A stretch of 64,000 nt of DNA from Hymenobacter yonginensis (GCF_027625995.1 NZ_CP115396.1:1426001-1490000), one strand, 5' to 3'; positions 23,345 through 32,359 are shown, counted from the first letter of the stretch. The notes: generated by a model from the sequence alone, not told the origin. Made by a program: numbers and translations.

Positions 23345-24510
23345 AGCATTGGGGAGATGGGCAGGAGGAAAGCCGCAGCAGTAACGGCGGCGGCCGGGGC
23401 GAGGCGCAGGGCCAGGGCTACGCGGTAGGTGTAGGCGTCGGGGTCGTGGGTGAGGCGGAGCTGGTAGTCCGGCGGGGCATAGTGCAGGGCCAGGCGCTTC
23501 TGCACGTTGGCAATGCCCACCCCGCCTACTTCGCGCCGGGGCGCATCGGGGCTGAAGCTATTGCTGACCTCGAAGTGCAGCCAGCCATCGGCGGCCGTGA
23601 GGGAAATGGCCACCCAGGAAGCGTCGAGGCTGCTATCCACGCCGTGCTTGAAGGCGTTTTCCACGAAGGGGAAGAACAGCAGCGGCGTGACGCGGTAGGC
23701 GTCCAGCGGGCCGGTTTGCTGGTAGTCGATGCGCACTTTCTGGCCGTAGCGCAGCCGCTCCAGCTGCAGGTAGGCCGCCAGAAACTCCACCTCCCGCGCC
23801 AGCGGCACCAGCGCCGCATCCGACTCAAACACCGTGTAGTGCAGCAGCCGGGTGAGGTGCTGCACCATGTCGGGGGCGCGCTCGTCCTGCTTCACCACCA
23901 TCATATACAGGTTGTTGAGGGTGTTGAACAGGAAGTGCGGGTTCACCTGGGCTTTCAGGAAATTCACTTCCAGCTGCAGGTTTTCGCGCTCCAAGCGCAG
24001 GCTGTGGTTGCTGCTGCGGAGCAAAAACCGGATGAAGCGCAGCAAAATGGGTGGTATCACCGTCACGGCAAAATCGTTGAGGCCCATGCTCACGCTGCGC
24101 CACGAAAACACGCCGGCCCACAGGCTGCCATCGAGGAAGCGGTGCGCGTAGCTGTAGAGGTCCTTGGAGATTAGCCCGTAGCGGTCCAGCAGGGCGTAGC
24201 AGGCATAGGAGCACAGCGCCCAGAAGTAGTAGATGGCCACCAGCCCCAGGGCCGTGAGCAGCCAGCGCCGCCGCAGCAACACGCGCGGCAGCAGCACTTC
24301 CGAGAAGAAATAGTAGCTGCCGATAGTGGCCACCGCGTCCTTCAGCACGAAGCTCCAGGTTACAATCGGCGTCTGCCTGAAACTCTGGAAAACGTAGTAT
24401 TCAAAGCCCACAAACAGCAGCCACCAAGCCGCGTGCCGCAGCCCCCGACCGCCCGGCGTGGCGAAAAACCGGCTGGCGCGGGTGCGTGTATCAGCGAGCC
24501 AGCGGCGCAT
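23341..24510 (-). CDS. LytS-like sensor histidine kinase (catalytically complete)
   Basis: The 389-residue product has four or five predicted membrane helices in residues 20-170, then the LytS-type kinase core: QVNPHFLFNTLNNLYMM with the phospho-acceptor His, the ATPase N-box PFVENAFKHGVDS and the G-box VGGVGIANVQKRLALHY. All expected residues are present. It phosphorylates the LytTR regulator encoded next, with which it overlaps by four bases. It also overlaps the upstream, degenerate kinase gene by 20 bases. The extracellular part is minimal, so the signal is probably sensed in the membrane. Confidence 0.92.
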   Translation of the reverse strand: MRRWLADTRTRASRFFATPGGRGLRHAAWWLLFVGFEYYVFQSFRQTPIVTWSFVLKDAVATIGSYYFFSEVLLPRVLLRRRWLLTALGLVAIYYFWALCSYACYALLDRYGLISKDLYSYAHRFLDGSLWAGVFSWRSVSMGLNDFAVTVIPPILLRFIRFLLRSSNHSLRLERENLQLEVNFLKAQVNPHFLFNTLNNLYMMVVKQDERAPDMVQHLTRLLHYTVFESDAALVPLAREVEFLAAYLQLERLRYGQKVRIDYQQTGPLDAYRVTPLLFFPFVENAFKHGVDSSLDASWVAISLTAADGWLHFEVSNSFSPDAPRREVGGVGIANVQKRLALHYAPPDYQLRLTHDPDAYTYRVALALRLAPAAAVTAAAFLLPISPML

Positions 24511-25615
24511 CGGGCGGAAGTTGCAGGTGGAGGCGCAGGTGCACGCGGTGGGCGTCTTCGGTGAGGGCCACGGTGTGCCGGCCGGGGTAGAGCAGGGCTA
24601 GGCGGCGCAGGGCGGCGTCCACGGCCGCGTCGGGGCGGTAGGTGAGGGGTGCGGCGCTGGTGCGGGTCAGGGTGAACGTCACGGCGTCGGGCTGCACCGC
24701 CACGGTGCTGTGCAGGGTGGCGGCGGTGCCGGGCGGGGCGGCGTCGAGGCCGGCGCAGAGGCGCTCCAGAAACGGGTGCAGCAGCAGCGGCGCGAGCTGC
24801 TGGTGGGCGGGCGTGCCGGTGGTTTCGTGGGTGATGCGCACGGTATCGGGGCGGCGCAGGCGTTCCAGGGCCAGGTAGTCTTCCAGGAACTCCAGCTCCC
24901 GGCTGAGCAGCACCCGCTCGGTATCGGTTTCGTAGAGCGTATAGCGCATCAGGTCGGCCAGGTGCAGCACCACGTCACCGGCGCGGTCGTCGCGGGTGCG
25001 GGTAAGCTGGTGCAGGCTGCCGAGGGTGTGGAACAGAAACTGCGGGTTGATTTGCGACTTGAGGTAGCCCAGCTCCAGGCGCAGGTGGTTGCGCTCCAGC
25101 TGCAGCCGGCGGCGGTCCACCACCAGCGCGTAGGCCAGAAAGCTGATCAGCACCGGAAACAGACAGATGGCCAGCAGCCCGAAAAACACGCTCAGCTGCT
25201 GACCGGGGCTGAGGAGCCCGGCCCAGAAGCCTTCCACGTAAAACCCGTGCAGGGTGCGCCGCAGCACCCCCGACAGCGGCACGTACGCTTCGGCCAGGCG
25301 GGTGCCAATGTACATCCAGAACTGAAAGGCATAGAGCAGGGCCACCCCGCCCAGCAGGGCCCGGCCGTAGCGCCCGCGCAGCAGCCAGCGCGGAATAATG
25401 AGGTACACTAGGGCATTGAACAGCAGCACGGCGTAGCCCATCTGCAGCCCTACCAGCGGCCAGATGGGCCCTTCGAAGCGGAAGTTGGGGCGGTTGTTCC
25501 AGGCGAAGTAGAACCCGGCCAGTACCAGCCACAGCAGCGCCTGCAGCAGCAGCGTGGTGGTGCGGGTACTCGGGGCCGGCCAGCGCCCGGCGGCCCGCAA
25601 AACAGATTCTGGCAT
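24491..25615 (-). CDS. LytS-like pseudokinase partner
   Basis: The 374-residue product has the same layout as the next gene: five or so membrane helices in residues 20-165, then a LytS-type core. The key residues are missing. The phospho-acceptor motif reads SQINPQFLFHTLGSL, with Gln192 in place of His; the N-box region is LLLHPFLERLCAGLDAA, without the Asn; and no GxGL G-box is present before ALRRLALLYPG. The flanking helices (LVVDRRRLQLERNHLRLELGYLK and YLALERLRR) are kept. The frame is intact, so this looks like selection for a structural or regulatory role, such as a heterodimer with the active kinase. It is the first gene of the three-gene unit. A longer open frame to 26929 is antisense to another gene and is not used. 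Confidence 0.85.
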   Translation of the reverse strand: MPESVLRAAGRWPAPSTRTTTLLLQALLWLVLAGFYFAWNNRPNFRFEGPIWPLVGLQMGYAVLLFNALVYLIIPRWLLRGRYGRALLGGVALLYAFQFWMYIGTRLAEAYVPLSGVLRRTLHGFYVEGFWAGLLSPGQQLSVFFGLLAICLFPVLISFLAYALVVDRRRLQLERNHLRLELGYLKSQINPQFLFHTLGSLHQLTRTRDDRAGDVVLHLADLMRYTLYETDTERVLLSRELEFLEDYLALERLRRPDTVRITHETTGTPAHQQLAPLLLHPFLERLCAGLDAAPPGTAATLHSTVAVQPDAVTFTLTRTSAAPLTYRPDAAVDAALRRLALLYPGRHTVALTEDAHRVHLRLHLQLPPDAPLAR

Positions 25616-25744
25616 AGCAAAACAGCAGACCAAGTCGGGCTTTGGTGGTGTGGGACCCGCGCTTGGTCGAAGAAACTTCGGAAGCCTAAAGCTCTGCAAT
25701 TTCTTCGTTCCAGAATCTACCGCTCGCCAACTAAATCTTCCCCG

Positions 25745-27022
25745 ATGTACCCTTCCTTCCGCCTTTCGCTCTGCTCTTCTCCCGCCACTGCCGCCCGCCG
25801 TTTGCGCCTGGCCGCTGGCGTTGCGCTGGCCGGCCTGCTCAGCCTGCCCGCCCAGGCCCAGGACAGTACGCTCACCCGCCTCACCCACAAATACCAGTTT
25901 GCGCTGGAGCAAAAGGGTACCCAGTTTTCTGGGGCGGGCTGGGACAAGCTGCGGCAGGACATCGAGAAAAGCCAGCTGGTGCTGGTGGGCGAAGACCACG
26001 GCATGGCCCAGATTCCGCAGTTCACCCAGGCCGTGGCCCAGGTGCTGAAGCCGAAAGTATTCGTGGCCGAAATCGACAAGTACCAGGCCCGCGACCTGAC
26101 GCAGCTGGCCGCGCAGCCCGGCCTGCCCGTAGCCGTTGAGCGGAAGTGCCCGATGGGGTTTGCCTTTTACAGCTGGGCTGAGGAATTTGAGTTGGCTCGG
26201 GCGTTGCGGGCCCAGAATACGGCCCTTGTGGGGCTGGAGCAGGTGGGCTTTTTCGCGCCGGGCCGCTTCTACGCGCTGCTGGCCGAGAAAACCAAAAACA
26301 AGCAGTCGGCGGCGTATTTGCGGCAGCGGGGCGCGGCTTACCAGGCCCACAACCAGGCCGTGATGAGCACCAACCCCGGCCAGCTGATGGTGTACCGCCA
26401 CACGCCATCCACCCTGGACAGCCTCACGGCCCTGGCCCGCCAGGAAAGCCCGGAGGTGCAGCGCATGGTGAAGGAGTATATTACCAGCGTCCACATCAAC
26501 CAGACGGCTATCCAACCCAAAACCGGCCTCCAGAGCCACCAGGACCGCGTAAACCTGATGCGCCGCAATCTGTTGGCCGAGCTGCCCGCCTACCAGAAGC
26601 CCGGCCAGCCGCTGCCCAAAATGCTCTTCAAATTCGGGGCCGGCCACATGGGGCGCGGGGCCAGCTTCACGGGCGGCGTGTACGATGTGGGCAACCTGGC
26701 CCTGAACCTGGCCGAAATGCAGGATCAGAAGTCGCTGCACATCTTCATCATCGGCAAACAGGGCACCCAGAACAGCGGCTTCAATCTGCAGGATTTCAGC
26801 AAGAACGTGGCCACATATTCCAATGCTGATAGCGACATGATCCGTCCCTTTGTGGCCGCTACGCCGGCCGGCACTGCCTGGCAGGTGTTCGATGTGCGCC
26901 CCCTGCGCCGCGCCCTGCTCCGCGACCAACTGAAAATCAGCAGTTCCGAGCTACTGACGACCATCATGAACTACGATTACGTGGTCATCATCCCCAAAAC
27001 CACCGCCAGCCACAACATCTAG
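25745..27022 (+). CDS. Secreted EreA/ChaN-TraB superfamily-like protein
   Basis: The 425-residue product has a signal peptide (LRLAAGVALAGLLSLPAQAQ ends at about residue 39), and the core starts with LVLVGEDHGMAQIPQF, the GExHG pattern of erythromycin-esterase-like and ChaN/TraB proteins. Later conserved-looking parts are VAEIDKYQARDL, VGLEQVGFF and FKFGAGHMGRG, whose His fits the second active-site or ligand histidine of the superfamily. Such proteins are hydrolases or heme/iron-binding proteins, and the sequence does not decide between them. It is divergent from the pseudokinase gene; nothing nearby explains the job. Confidence 0.65.
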   Translation: MYPSFRLSLCSSPATAARRLRLAAGVALAGLLSLPAQAQDSTLTRLTHKYQFALEQKGTQFSGAGWDKLRQDIEKSQLVLVGEDHGMAQIPQFTQAVAQVLKPKVFVAEIDKYQARDLTQLAAQPGLPVAVERKCPMGFAFYSWAEEFELARALRAQNTALVGLEQVGFFAPGRFYALLAEKTKNKQSAAYLRQRGAAYQAHNQAVMSTNPGQLMVYRHTPSTLDSLTALARQESPEVQRMVKEYITSVHINQTAIQPKTGLQSHQDRVNLMRRNLLAELPAYQKPGQPLPKMLFKFGAGHMGRGASFTGGVYDVGNLALNLAEMQDQKSLHIFIIGKQGTQNSGFNLQDFSKNVATYSNADSDMIRPFVAATPAGTAWQVFDVRPLRRALLRDQLKISSSELLTTIMNYDYVVIIPKTTASHNI

Positions 27023-27031
27023 CCCCAGCAA

Positions 27032-27120
27032 CAGTAGCGCGAACTTTGTAGTCCGCGTCCCCACGCTGTCCGGATAACTGAAATGGCGTGGGGGCGCGAA
27101 CTGCAAAGTTCGCGTTACTG
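27032..27120. repeat. Inverted repeat, GCGAACTTTGTAG family
   Basis: Left arm 27032-27065 and right arm 27087-27120 pair imperfectly. The core GCGCGAACTTTGTAG is shared with the repeat at 36198-36282. It begins 10 nt after the stop of the preceding gene. Confidence 0.8.
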
Positions 27121-27132
27121 CCGTTCTGAGAT

Positions 27133-27180
27133 GCTGAACGGTGTAGAGACGCGAAGTGTCGCGCCTCTACATCGTTCAGC
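27133..27180. repeat. Family-B palindrome, short form
   Basis: Arms 27133-27154 and 27159-27180 match at 20 of 22 positions around a four-base loop. The core GATGTAGAGACGCGA is the same as in the nested cluster at 22409-22579. Confidence 0.8.
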
Positions 27181-27253
27181 GAACCGCCAGTTGTCCGGCA
27201 GGCCGTAGCTTTAGCCCTGACAACGGAAAACTAACAACTGACAACTCCCCCTC

Positions 27254-28267
27254 ATGCAGCTTGGTATCGACAGCTTCGCCGCGGCCCCTACGGGTGGCAC
27301 CGCCTCCGACAACGCCACGGCCCTGGGCCAGCTCCTGGAGCGCATCGAGCGGGCCGACCAAGTGGGCTTGGATTTCTTCGGCATCGGCGAGCATCACCGC
27401 CGCGAGTTCCTCGATTCGGCCCCGGCCGTGATTCTGGGCGCGGCGGCCGCCCGCACCAGCCGCATCCGGCTGGGCAGCGCCGTGGCCGTGCTCAGCGCCG
27501 CCGATCCGGTGCGGGTGTTTCAGCAGTTTTCCACCCTCGACCTGCTCAGCCACGGCCGGGCCGAGCTGGTGGTGGGCCGCGGCTCCTTCACCGAAGCCTT
27601 CCCGCTGTTCGGCCTGAACCTGCACGACTACGACGCCCTGTTCGAGGAAAAGCTGGCGTTGCTGCTCCAAATCCGCGACCAGGAGCAGGTGAGCTGGTCG
27701 GGGCGGTTCCGGCCGGCTCTGACAGGGCAGGCGGTATACCCGCGGCCCATGCAGGCGCAGCTGCCTATCTGGCGCGGCGTGGGTGGCACGCCCGAGTCGT
27801 TTGTGCGGGCCGGGGCCATGGGCCTGCCGCTAATGGTGGCCATCATTGGGGGCGAAACCCACCGCTTCCGCCCGTTGGTTGATTTGTACCGGGAGGCCGG
27901 TCGGAAGGCGGGGTTTGCGCCCGAACAGCTGCAAGTCGGGCTCCACTCCCTGGGCTACGTGGCCGACACCACCGAGCAGGCCATTACCGACTACTACCCT
28001 GGCTACGCCCGCACCTTCACCCGCATCGGGCGGGAGCGGGGCTGGCCGCCCGTCACGCCCGGCCACTTCGAGGCCCAGCGCGGCCCGCGCGGTGCGCTGC
28101 TGGTCGGCAACCCCGAGGAAGTGGCTGCCAAGATTCTGCGCCACGCCGAGTCGCTGGGTGGCGTGAGCCGCGTCACGTTCCAGATGGACAACGCCGACCT
28201 AGCCCCCGAAAAGCTGCTCCGCGCCATCGAGTTGCTGGGCGAGCGGGTGAAGCCGCTGCTGGGGTAA
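27254..28267 (+). CDS. Luciferase-like (LLM class) flavin-dependent oxidoreductase
   Basis: The 337-residue product has the TIM-barrel luciferase-like layout: MQLGIDSFAAA opening, FFGIGEHHRREF (the GEHH segment near the flavin site), SRIRLGSAVAVLS, FQQFSTLDLLSHGRAELVVGRGS and the later PIWRGVGGTPES. The group uses reduced FMN to oxidise small organic molecules. No flavin reductase or sulfonate genes flank it, so the substrate is unknown. The start at 27254 follows a repeat-filled gap. GC content and codon use are like the core genome. Confidence 0.88.
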   Translation: MQLGIDSFAAAPTGGTASDNATALGQLLERIERADQVGLDFFGIGEHHRREFLDSAPAVILGAAAARTSRIRLGSAVAVLSAADPVRVFQQFSTLDLLSHGRAELVVGRGSFTEAFPLFGLNLHDYDALFEEKLALLLQIRDQEQVSWSGRFRPALTGQAVYPRPMQAQLPIWRGVGGTPESFVRAGAMGLPLMVAIIGGETHRFRPLVDLYREAGRKAGFAPEQLQVGLHSLGYVADTTEQAITDYYPGYARTFTRIGRERGWPPVTPGHFEAQRGPRGALLVGNPEEVAAKILRHAESLGGVSRVTFQMDNADLAPEKLLRAIELLGERVKPLLG

Positions 28268-28290
28268 GTAGGGTAGGAAGGCGCAAATAG

Positions 28291-28801
28291 AACGTCATGC
28301 TGAGCGCAGCCGAAGCATCTCTACCGCTTTCAATAAACGTTAATTTATCCGTCATGAACGACAGCGCATTTGATTCACTTCTTGAATTTCTGACCCAAAT
28401 ACCAGCTATTGAAAATGTAACTGGGACGGGAATCAACGAGGCGGGCCTATGGTGGGTGAAGTTTAAAATAGATATCAAGCATAAGTTGGTTTGGCAAGTC
28501 GTACAAGAATTGGGGCATGTTATAAATTATGTGTCTTTGGGTGAACGTTTACCGACTGTCTTCTACCCAGTTTCACCTCCACCATACATGAATGGTGGGC
28601 CGTTTGATTTTCTATCGTGGATGATTGAAAACAAGCATAAAGACTTCACGCCTGATGATTTAAAGGAGTGGCTGGAAGGCAGGTTGCCTCAGCCGGTAGA
28701 TAGTGAGTCGGAATGGTTAACTGATGATGAAGATGATAGTGAGCCAGAGCTGTAACTTCAACGAAGCGGGAGAGATGCTTCGGCAAGCTCAGCATGACGT
28801 T
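28291..28801. repeat. Family-A repeat halves enclosing a gene
   Basis: Left half 28291-28322 and right half 28771-28801 are reverse complements with a few differences (the arm starts AACGTCATGCTGAGC), and pairing continues weakly to 28330 and 28763. Between them lies the whole AT-rich gene 28354-28755, where other copies have a 12-17-nt loop. The right half ends 62 nt before the dnaG -7 box. Confidence 0.85.
28354..28755 (+). CDS. Small AT-rich hypothetical protein inside a palindromic repeat
   Basis: The 133-residue product starts at MNDSAFDSLLEFLTQIP; the open frame extends 19 codons upstream into repeat sequence, so the inner ATG is preferred. There is no signal peptide. Features are WVKFKIDIKHKLVWQVVQELG, an aromatic/Pro segment (VFYPVSPPPYMNGGPFDFLSW) and a very acidic end (DSESEWLTDDEDDSEPEL). 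The gene is much A/T-richer than its neighbours. I do not recognise the family; size, acidity and composition resemble immunity-type or phage-cargo genes, but no partner is present. It lies between the two halves of a family-A repeat. Confidence 0.65.
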   Translation: MNDSAFDSLLEFLTQIPAIENVTGTGINEAGLWWVKFKIDIKHKLVWQVVQELGHVINYVSLGERLPTVFYPVSPPPYMNGGPFDFLSWMIENKHKDFTPDDLKEWLEGRLPQPVDSESEWLTDDEDDSEPEL

Positions 28802-28862
28802 CAAAGGGACTTAGCCAGCCAGCTGTAAACCCAAGGCGTGCCACTTCGCGGCGGTTCCTGCC

Positions 28863-28870
28863 TACCTTTG
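28863..28870 (+). promoter_or_regulatory. -7 box for dnaG
   Basis: TACCTTTG lies 39 nt before the proposed TTG start of dnaG. Because the upstream GTG (28838) would fall before this box, the box supports the downstream start. Confidence 0.55.
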
Positions 28871-28909
28871 GGGTTCTGTTCCGCTGCTACCCCTGTTGCC
28901 CGCACCGCC

Positions 28910-31021
28910 TTGGCCCGTATCCCCAAAGAAACCGTCGACCAGATTATCCACCACGCCGACATTGTGGAGGTGGTGGGCGACTTCGTGAGCCTCAAGCGCA
29001 AGGGCCAGAATATGTGGGCCTGCTGCCCGTTTCACCACGAAAAGTCGCCGAGCTTCTCGGTGGCCCCGGCCAAGGGGCTGTACAAGTGCTTCGGGTGCGG
29101 CAAGGCCGGCGGGGTGGTGCAGTTTATCATGGACATCGAGGGCACCAGCTACGTGGAGGCCCTGAAATACCTGGCCAAAAAGTACGGCATCGACGTTCAG
29201 GAAGAGGAAAAGACGCCCGAGCAGCAACTCGCCCAGAACGAAAAGGACTCCCAGTTTATCGTCTCGAACTGGGCCAAGGACCACTACCACAAGCTGCTCC
29301 AGGATAACGAGGAAGGCCAGAGCATCGGCTGGAGCTACCTCCGGCAGCGTGGCCTCAACCAGGCCACCATCAAAACCTTCGAGCTGGGCTACTCGCTGGA
29401 TCAGTGGGACGACCTGCTGAAATCGGCCTCGGCAGCGGGGTTTGAGCTGAAGTACCTGGAGAAAACCGGCCTCGTGGTGCGCCGCGAAGACGACCAGGGC
29501 CAGGACACCGGCCGCCGCTACGACCGGTTCCGGGGCCGGGTGATGTTCCCGATTCACAACATTTCGGGTCGCGTTATCGGCTTCGGGGCGCGCACGCTCA
29601 AGCCCAACGATAAGACCGCCAAGTACCTCAACTCGCCCGAGTCGGAGATTTACCATAAGTCGGATGTGCTCTACGGCCTCTACCAGGCCCGGCAGCCCAT
29701 CCGCTCGGAGGAGCTGTGTTACCTGGTGGAAGGCTACCTCGACGTGCTGAGCTTGCACCAGGGTGGCATCAAGAACGTGGTGGCCTCGTCGGGTACCTCG
29801 CTCACCGACGGCCAGATCCGCCTCATCAAGCGCTACACCGACAACGTAACGGTACTCTACGACGGCGACGCGGCCGGCATCCGGGCCTCGCTGCGCGGCA
29901 TCGACATGCTGCTGGAAGGCGGCCTGAACGTGCGCGTGGTGCTGTTCCCCGACGGCGACGACCCCGACAGCTACATCCGCAAAGTCGGCGACCAGCGCTT
30001 CAAGGAGCACTTGGAAGTTGCCAGTCAGGATTTTATCCAGTTCAAAACCGACCTGGTTTCGCGCGAGGCGGCCCACGACCCGGTGAAGAAGGCCGAGGCC
30101 ATCCGCGAAGTGCTCCAGAGCATTGCCAAGGTGCCCGACCCCATCAAGCGCCAAGTGTTCCTGCAGCAGACCTCGCAGGCCTTCGGCATCGACGAGCAGG
30201 TGCTCATCACCGAGTACAACAAGCTGGTGCGCAACGCCACCCAAAAGGCACCCGGCGGCCAGAGCAGCAGTGGTGGGAGCGGGGCGGCGGGTAGTGCCAG
30301 CGGCTACAATAGCAGCTATGGTGGTAGCTCCGGCGGCCAGCAGGTGCCAGGTGGTGGCGCCAGCCAACGCCCGGCCCCGCGGCCCATGAGCCCCGAGGAA
30401 GAGGCCGAAGCCCTGATGTACGGCGCCTCGCCCGAAGACCTGATGGGCGGCGGCGGCGACCTGGGCACCCTCACCCGCGAAGACTTGGAGCCCGTGCCAG
30501 ACGTGCTGGAGCAGTGCGAGCGGGAAGTGGTGCGCCTGCTGCTGCTCTACTCGGCCCAGCCGCTGGCGCCCGAGGTGGCCGTGGCCCAGTACCTGCTGCA
30601 GCAGCTCGACGATACGCCCTTCAAAACCGGTGTCTATGCCGATTTGCTGCACCTGTGCCGGCAGGAGCTGGAGCAGGGCCGCTGGCCCGAGGTGCGCACG
30701 CTCATCCAGCACGGCCGCTCCGATATCCGCAGCGTGGTAGCCGAGCTGGCCACCGAGAAGTACGAGCTCAGCCCCAACTGGACCACCCACCAGATCCACG
30801 TGCCCCGCGAGCTGGACTTGCTGCAAACTGCCTGCGACAACGCCATTCTGCGCCTCAACAAGGTGAACGTGGAGCGCGAGCTGGCCGTGCGCCTCGAAGC
30901 CCTGCGCCACCCCGCCGACGAGGCCAGCATGATGGAAAACCTGCAAACCATCCATCTGCTCAAGCAGATGGACAACCAGCTGGCCAGCCTGCTGGGCACG
31001 GTCATCCCGCGCGGCGCCTGA
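28910..31021 (+). CDS. dnaG: DNA primase
   Basis: The 703-residue product (TTG start) makes the RNA primers for DNA replication. The family N-terminus (RIPKETVDQIIHHADIVEVVGDFV) begins right after the start. The CHC2 zinc site uses C39, H42, C60 and C63 (CPFHHEKSPSF, CFGCG). The TOPRIM core includes CYLVEGYLDVLSLHQGG, VLYDGDAAGIRASLRG and FPDGDDPDSYIRK. Residues about 446-494 are a Gly/Ser/Gln-rich low-complexity linker, unusual in a primase, placed before the C-terminal helicase-binding domain. Start chosen from the -7 box and homology to the usual N-terminus. Confidence 0.95.
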   Translation: MARIPKETVDQIIHHADIVEVVGDFVSLKRKGQNMWACCPFHHEKSPSFSVAPAKGLYKCFGCGKAGGVVQFIMDIEGTSYVEALKYLAKKYGIDVQEEEKTPEQQLAQNEKDSQFIVSNWAKDHYHKLLQDNEEGQSIGWSYLRQRGLNQATIKTFELGYSLDQWDDLLKSASAAGFELKYLEKTGLVVRREDDQGQDTGRRYDRFRGRVMFPIHNISGRVIGFGARTLKPNDKTAKYLNSPESEIYHKSDVLYGLYQARQPIRSEELCYLVEGYLDVLSLHQGGIKNVVASSGTSLTDGQIRLIKRYTDNVTVLYDGDAAGIRASLRGIDMLLEGGLNVRVVLFPDGDDPDSYIRKVGDQRFKEHLEVASQDFIQFKTDLVSREAAHDPVKKAEAIREVLQSIAKVPDPIKRQVFLQQTSQAFGIDEQVLITEYNKLVRNATQKAPGGQSSSGGSGAAGSASGYNSSYGGSSGGQQVPGGGASQRPAPRPMSPEEEAEALMYGASPEDLMGGGGDLGTLTREDLEPVPDVLEQCEREVVRLLLLYSAQPLAPEVAVAQYLLQQLDDTPFKTGVYADLLHLCRQELEQGRWPEVRTLIQHGRSDIRSVVAELATEKYELSPNWTTHQIHVPRELDLLQTACDNAILRLNKVNVERELAVRLEALRHPADEASMMENLQTIHLLKQMDNQLASLLGTVIPRGA

Positions 31022-31196
31022 TTCAATTATAAATTCAGGATTAAAGATTTAAAATTGGTCCTGCCGGTGAATCTTGCGCCGTGAGGACGGGGCTGCCGGG
31101 GGTTGTCATGGCCTGGAATAGTTGGCGGCGCCCGCCTGAGCGCCCGCGCCAAGCCACCAATTCCTACTTTTTAATTCTCAATTTTTAATTGAAAAA

Positions 31197-32216
31197 ATGT
31201 GGCACCGCTTTAACCTGAGTCGGTTTTTTCTGGCTGTGGTGCTCACCATTGTCAGTTTCGGTAGCGGTATTCTGGGGTTCATGTGGATTGAGAAATTCAC
31301 CTTGGCCGAGGCCTTCTACATGACCATGATTACCATCTCCACAGTGGGGTTTGGCGAGCTGCATCCGTTGTCGCCGGACGGGCGGCTGTTTGTCTCGGTT
31401 TATATCTTCTTCAACCTGCTCGTGGTGGCCTACCTGGTGTCGGTGCTGACCACCTACATCTTCGATGGCGAGCTGCGCAACCTCTTTCAAATGCTTCGCA
31501 CTGACCAGGAAATCCGCAATGTATCCAACCACATCATCGTGTGTGGCTTTGGGCGCAACGGCAGCAAAGCCTACCACGAGCTGCACGACAGCGGCTCGCA
31601 GGTGGTGATTGTGGAGCAGAGCGAAGCCTTGCTCAAAAGCACCGTAGAAGTGCTGGGCGGCAAGATTCTGGCCGTTTTCGGCGACGCCACCACCGACGAA
31701 ACCCTGCTGGCCGCCGGTATTGCGCGGGCCCGGGCCATCATCACGGCCCTGCCCAAGGATGCCGACAACGTCTTCGTGACCCTAACGGCCCGCGAGCTGA
31801 ACCCGGGCATCAAAATTATTGCCCGCGCCAGCCTCAAAACCAGCGAAGCCAAGCTGCTGCGCGCCGGCGCCGACTCGGTGGTCATGCCCGACGAAATCGG
31901 CGGCTCGCACATGGCCAACCTCGTGATCCGCCCCGAAGTCATCCGGTTTCTGGACATGATTTCGGGCTTGGGTCCCAACAAGCTGCGCCTGGAAGAACTG
32001 CGCCCCGACGAAATGCGGCCCGAATGGCGCGGCCGCAGCATCCGCGAGCTGGACATCCGCTCGCGCACCGGCGCCACTGTCATCGGCCTCAAGCACCACA
32101 CCGGCGAGCTGCTGGTGAGCCCCAGCGCCGACACCATCCCCCAACCCGGCGACGTGATGCTGTTCCTGGGCACCGACGAGCAGATTGCCTCGCTGGTCCG
32201 CCAGTTTCATGTGTAG
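31197..32216 (+). CDS. Potassium channel with RCK (TrkA-N/TrkA-C) domains
   Basis: The 339-residue product has two membrane helices (LAVVLTIVSFGSGILGFMWI and VYIFFNLLVVAYLVSVLTTYI) around the selectivity filter TISTVGFGE. A TrkA-N Rossmann domain follows (IIVCGFGRNGSKAYHELHD, ending acidic VIVEQSE), then a TrkA-C domain (GATVIGLKHHTGELLVSP). This is an MthK-like ligand-gated K+ channel in the inner membrane. The filter reads TVGFG rather than TVGYG, a common variant. The preceding 175 nt are partly A/T-rich without a gene. Confidence 0.92.
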   Translation: MWHRFNLSRFFLAVVLTIVSFGSGILGFMWIEKFTLAEAFYMTMITISTVGFGELHPLSPDGRLFVSVYIFFNLLVVAYLVSVLTTYIFDGELRNLFQMLRTDQEIRNVSNHIIVCGFGRNGSKAYHELHDSGSQVVIVEQSEALLKSTVEVLGGKILAVFGDATTDETLLAAGIARARAIITALPKDADNVFVTLTARELNPGIKIIARASLKTSEAKLLRAGADSVVMPDEIGGSHMANLVIRPEVIRFLDMISGLGPNKLRLEELRPDEMRPEWRGRSIRELDIRSRTGATVIGLKHHTGELLVSPSADTIPQPGDVMLFLGTDEQIASLVRQFHV

Positions 32217-32241
32217 CGGCGGCGCGGTGCCGGGTAGCCGG

Positions 32242-32359
32242 TGTGGTGCTACGAGTTGCCCGCAGGGCCTCGTCGGACCACTATCTTTGAACGATCCGGC
32301 CCGCATCGGCCAACGAATAGTGGTGCTACGAGGCCCTGCGGGCAACTTGTAGCACCACA
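32242..32359. repeat. Inverted repeat with GTGGTGCTACGAG core
   Basis: Left arm 32242-32272 and right arm 32329-32359 (31 bases each) pair almost perfectly. The spacer holds TATCTTTG (32283-32290), a possible -7 box for the following glycosyltransferase unit. The core is related to the GTGGTCCTACGA hairpins at 10433-10546. Confidence 0.75.

Noticed and set aside
24491-26929. Long minus-strand frame extending the pseudokinase upstream to 26929
   Set aside because: The upstream part is antisense to the 25745-27022 gene and has no domain; the kinase has a good ATG with membrane helices from 25615.
28862-30955. 697-residue minus-strand frame opposite dnaG
   Set aside because: Composition is of shadow type and the plus strand carries an unmistakable primase.
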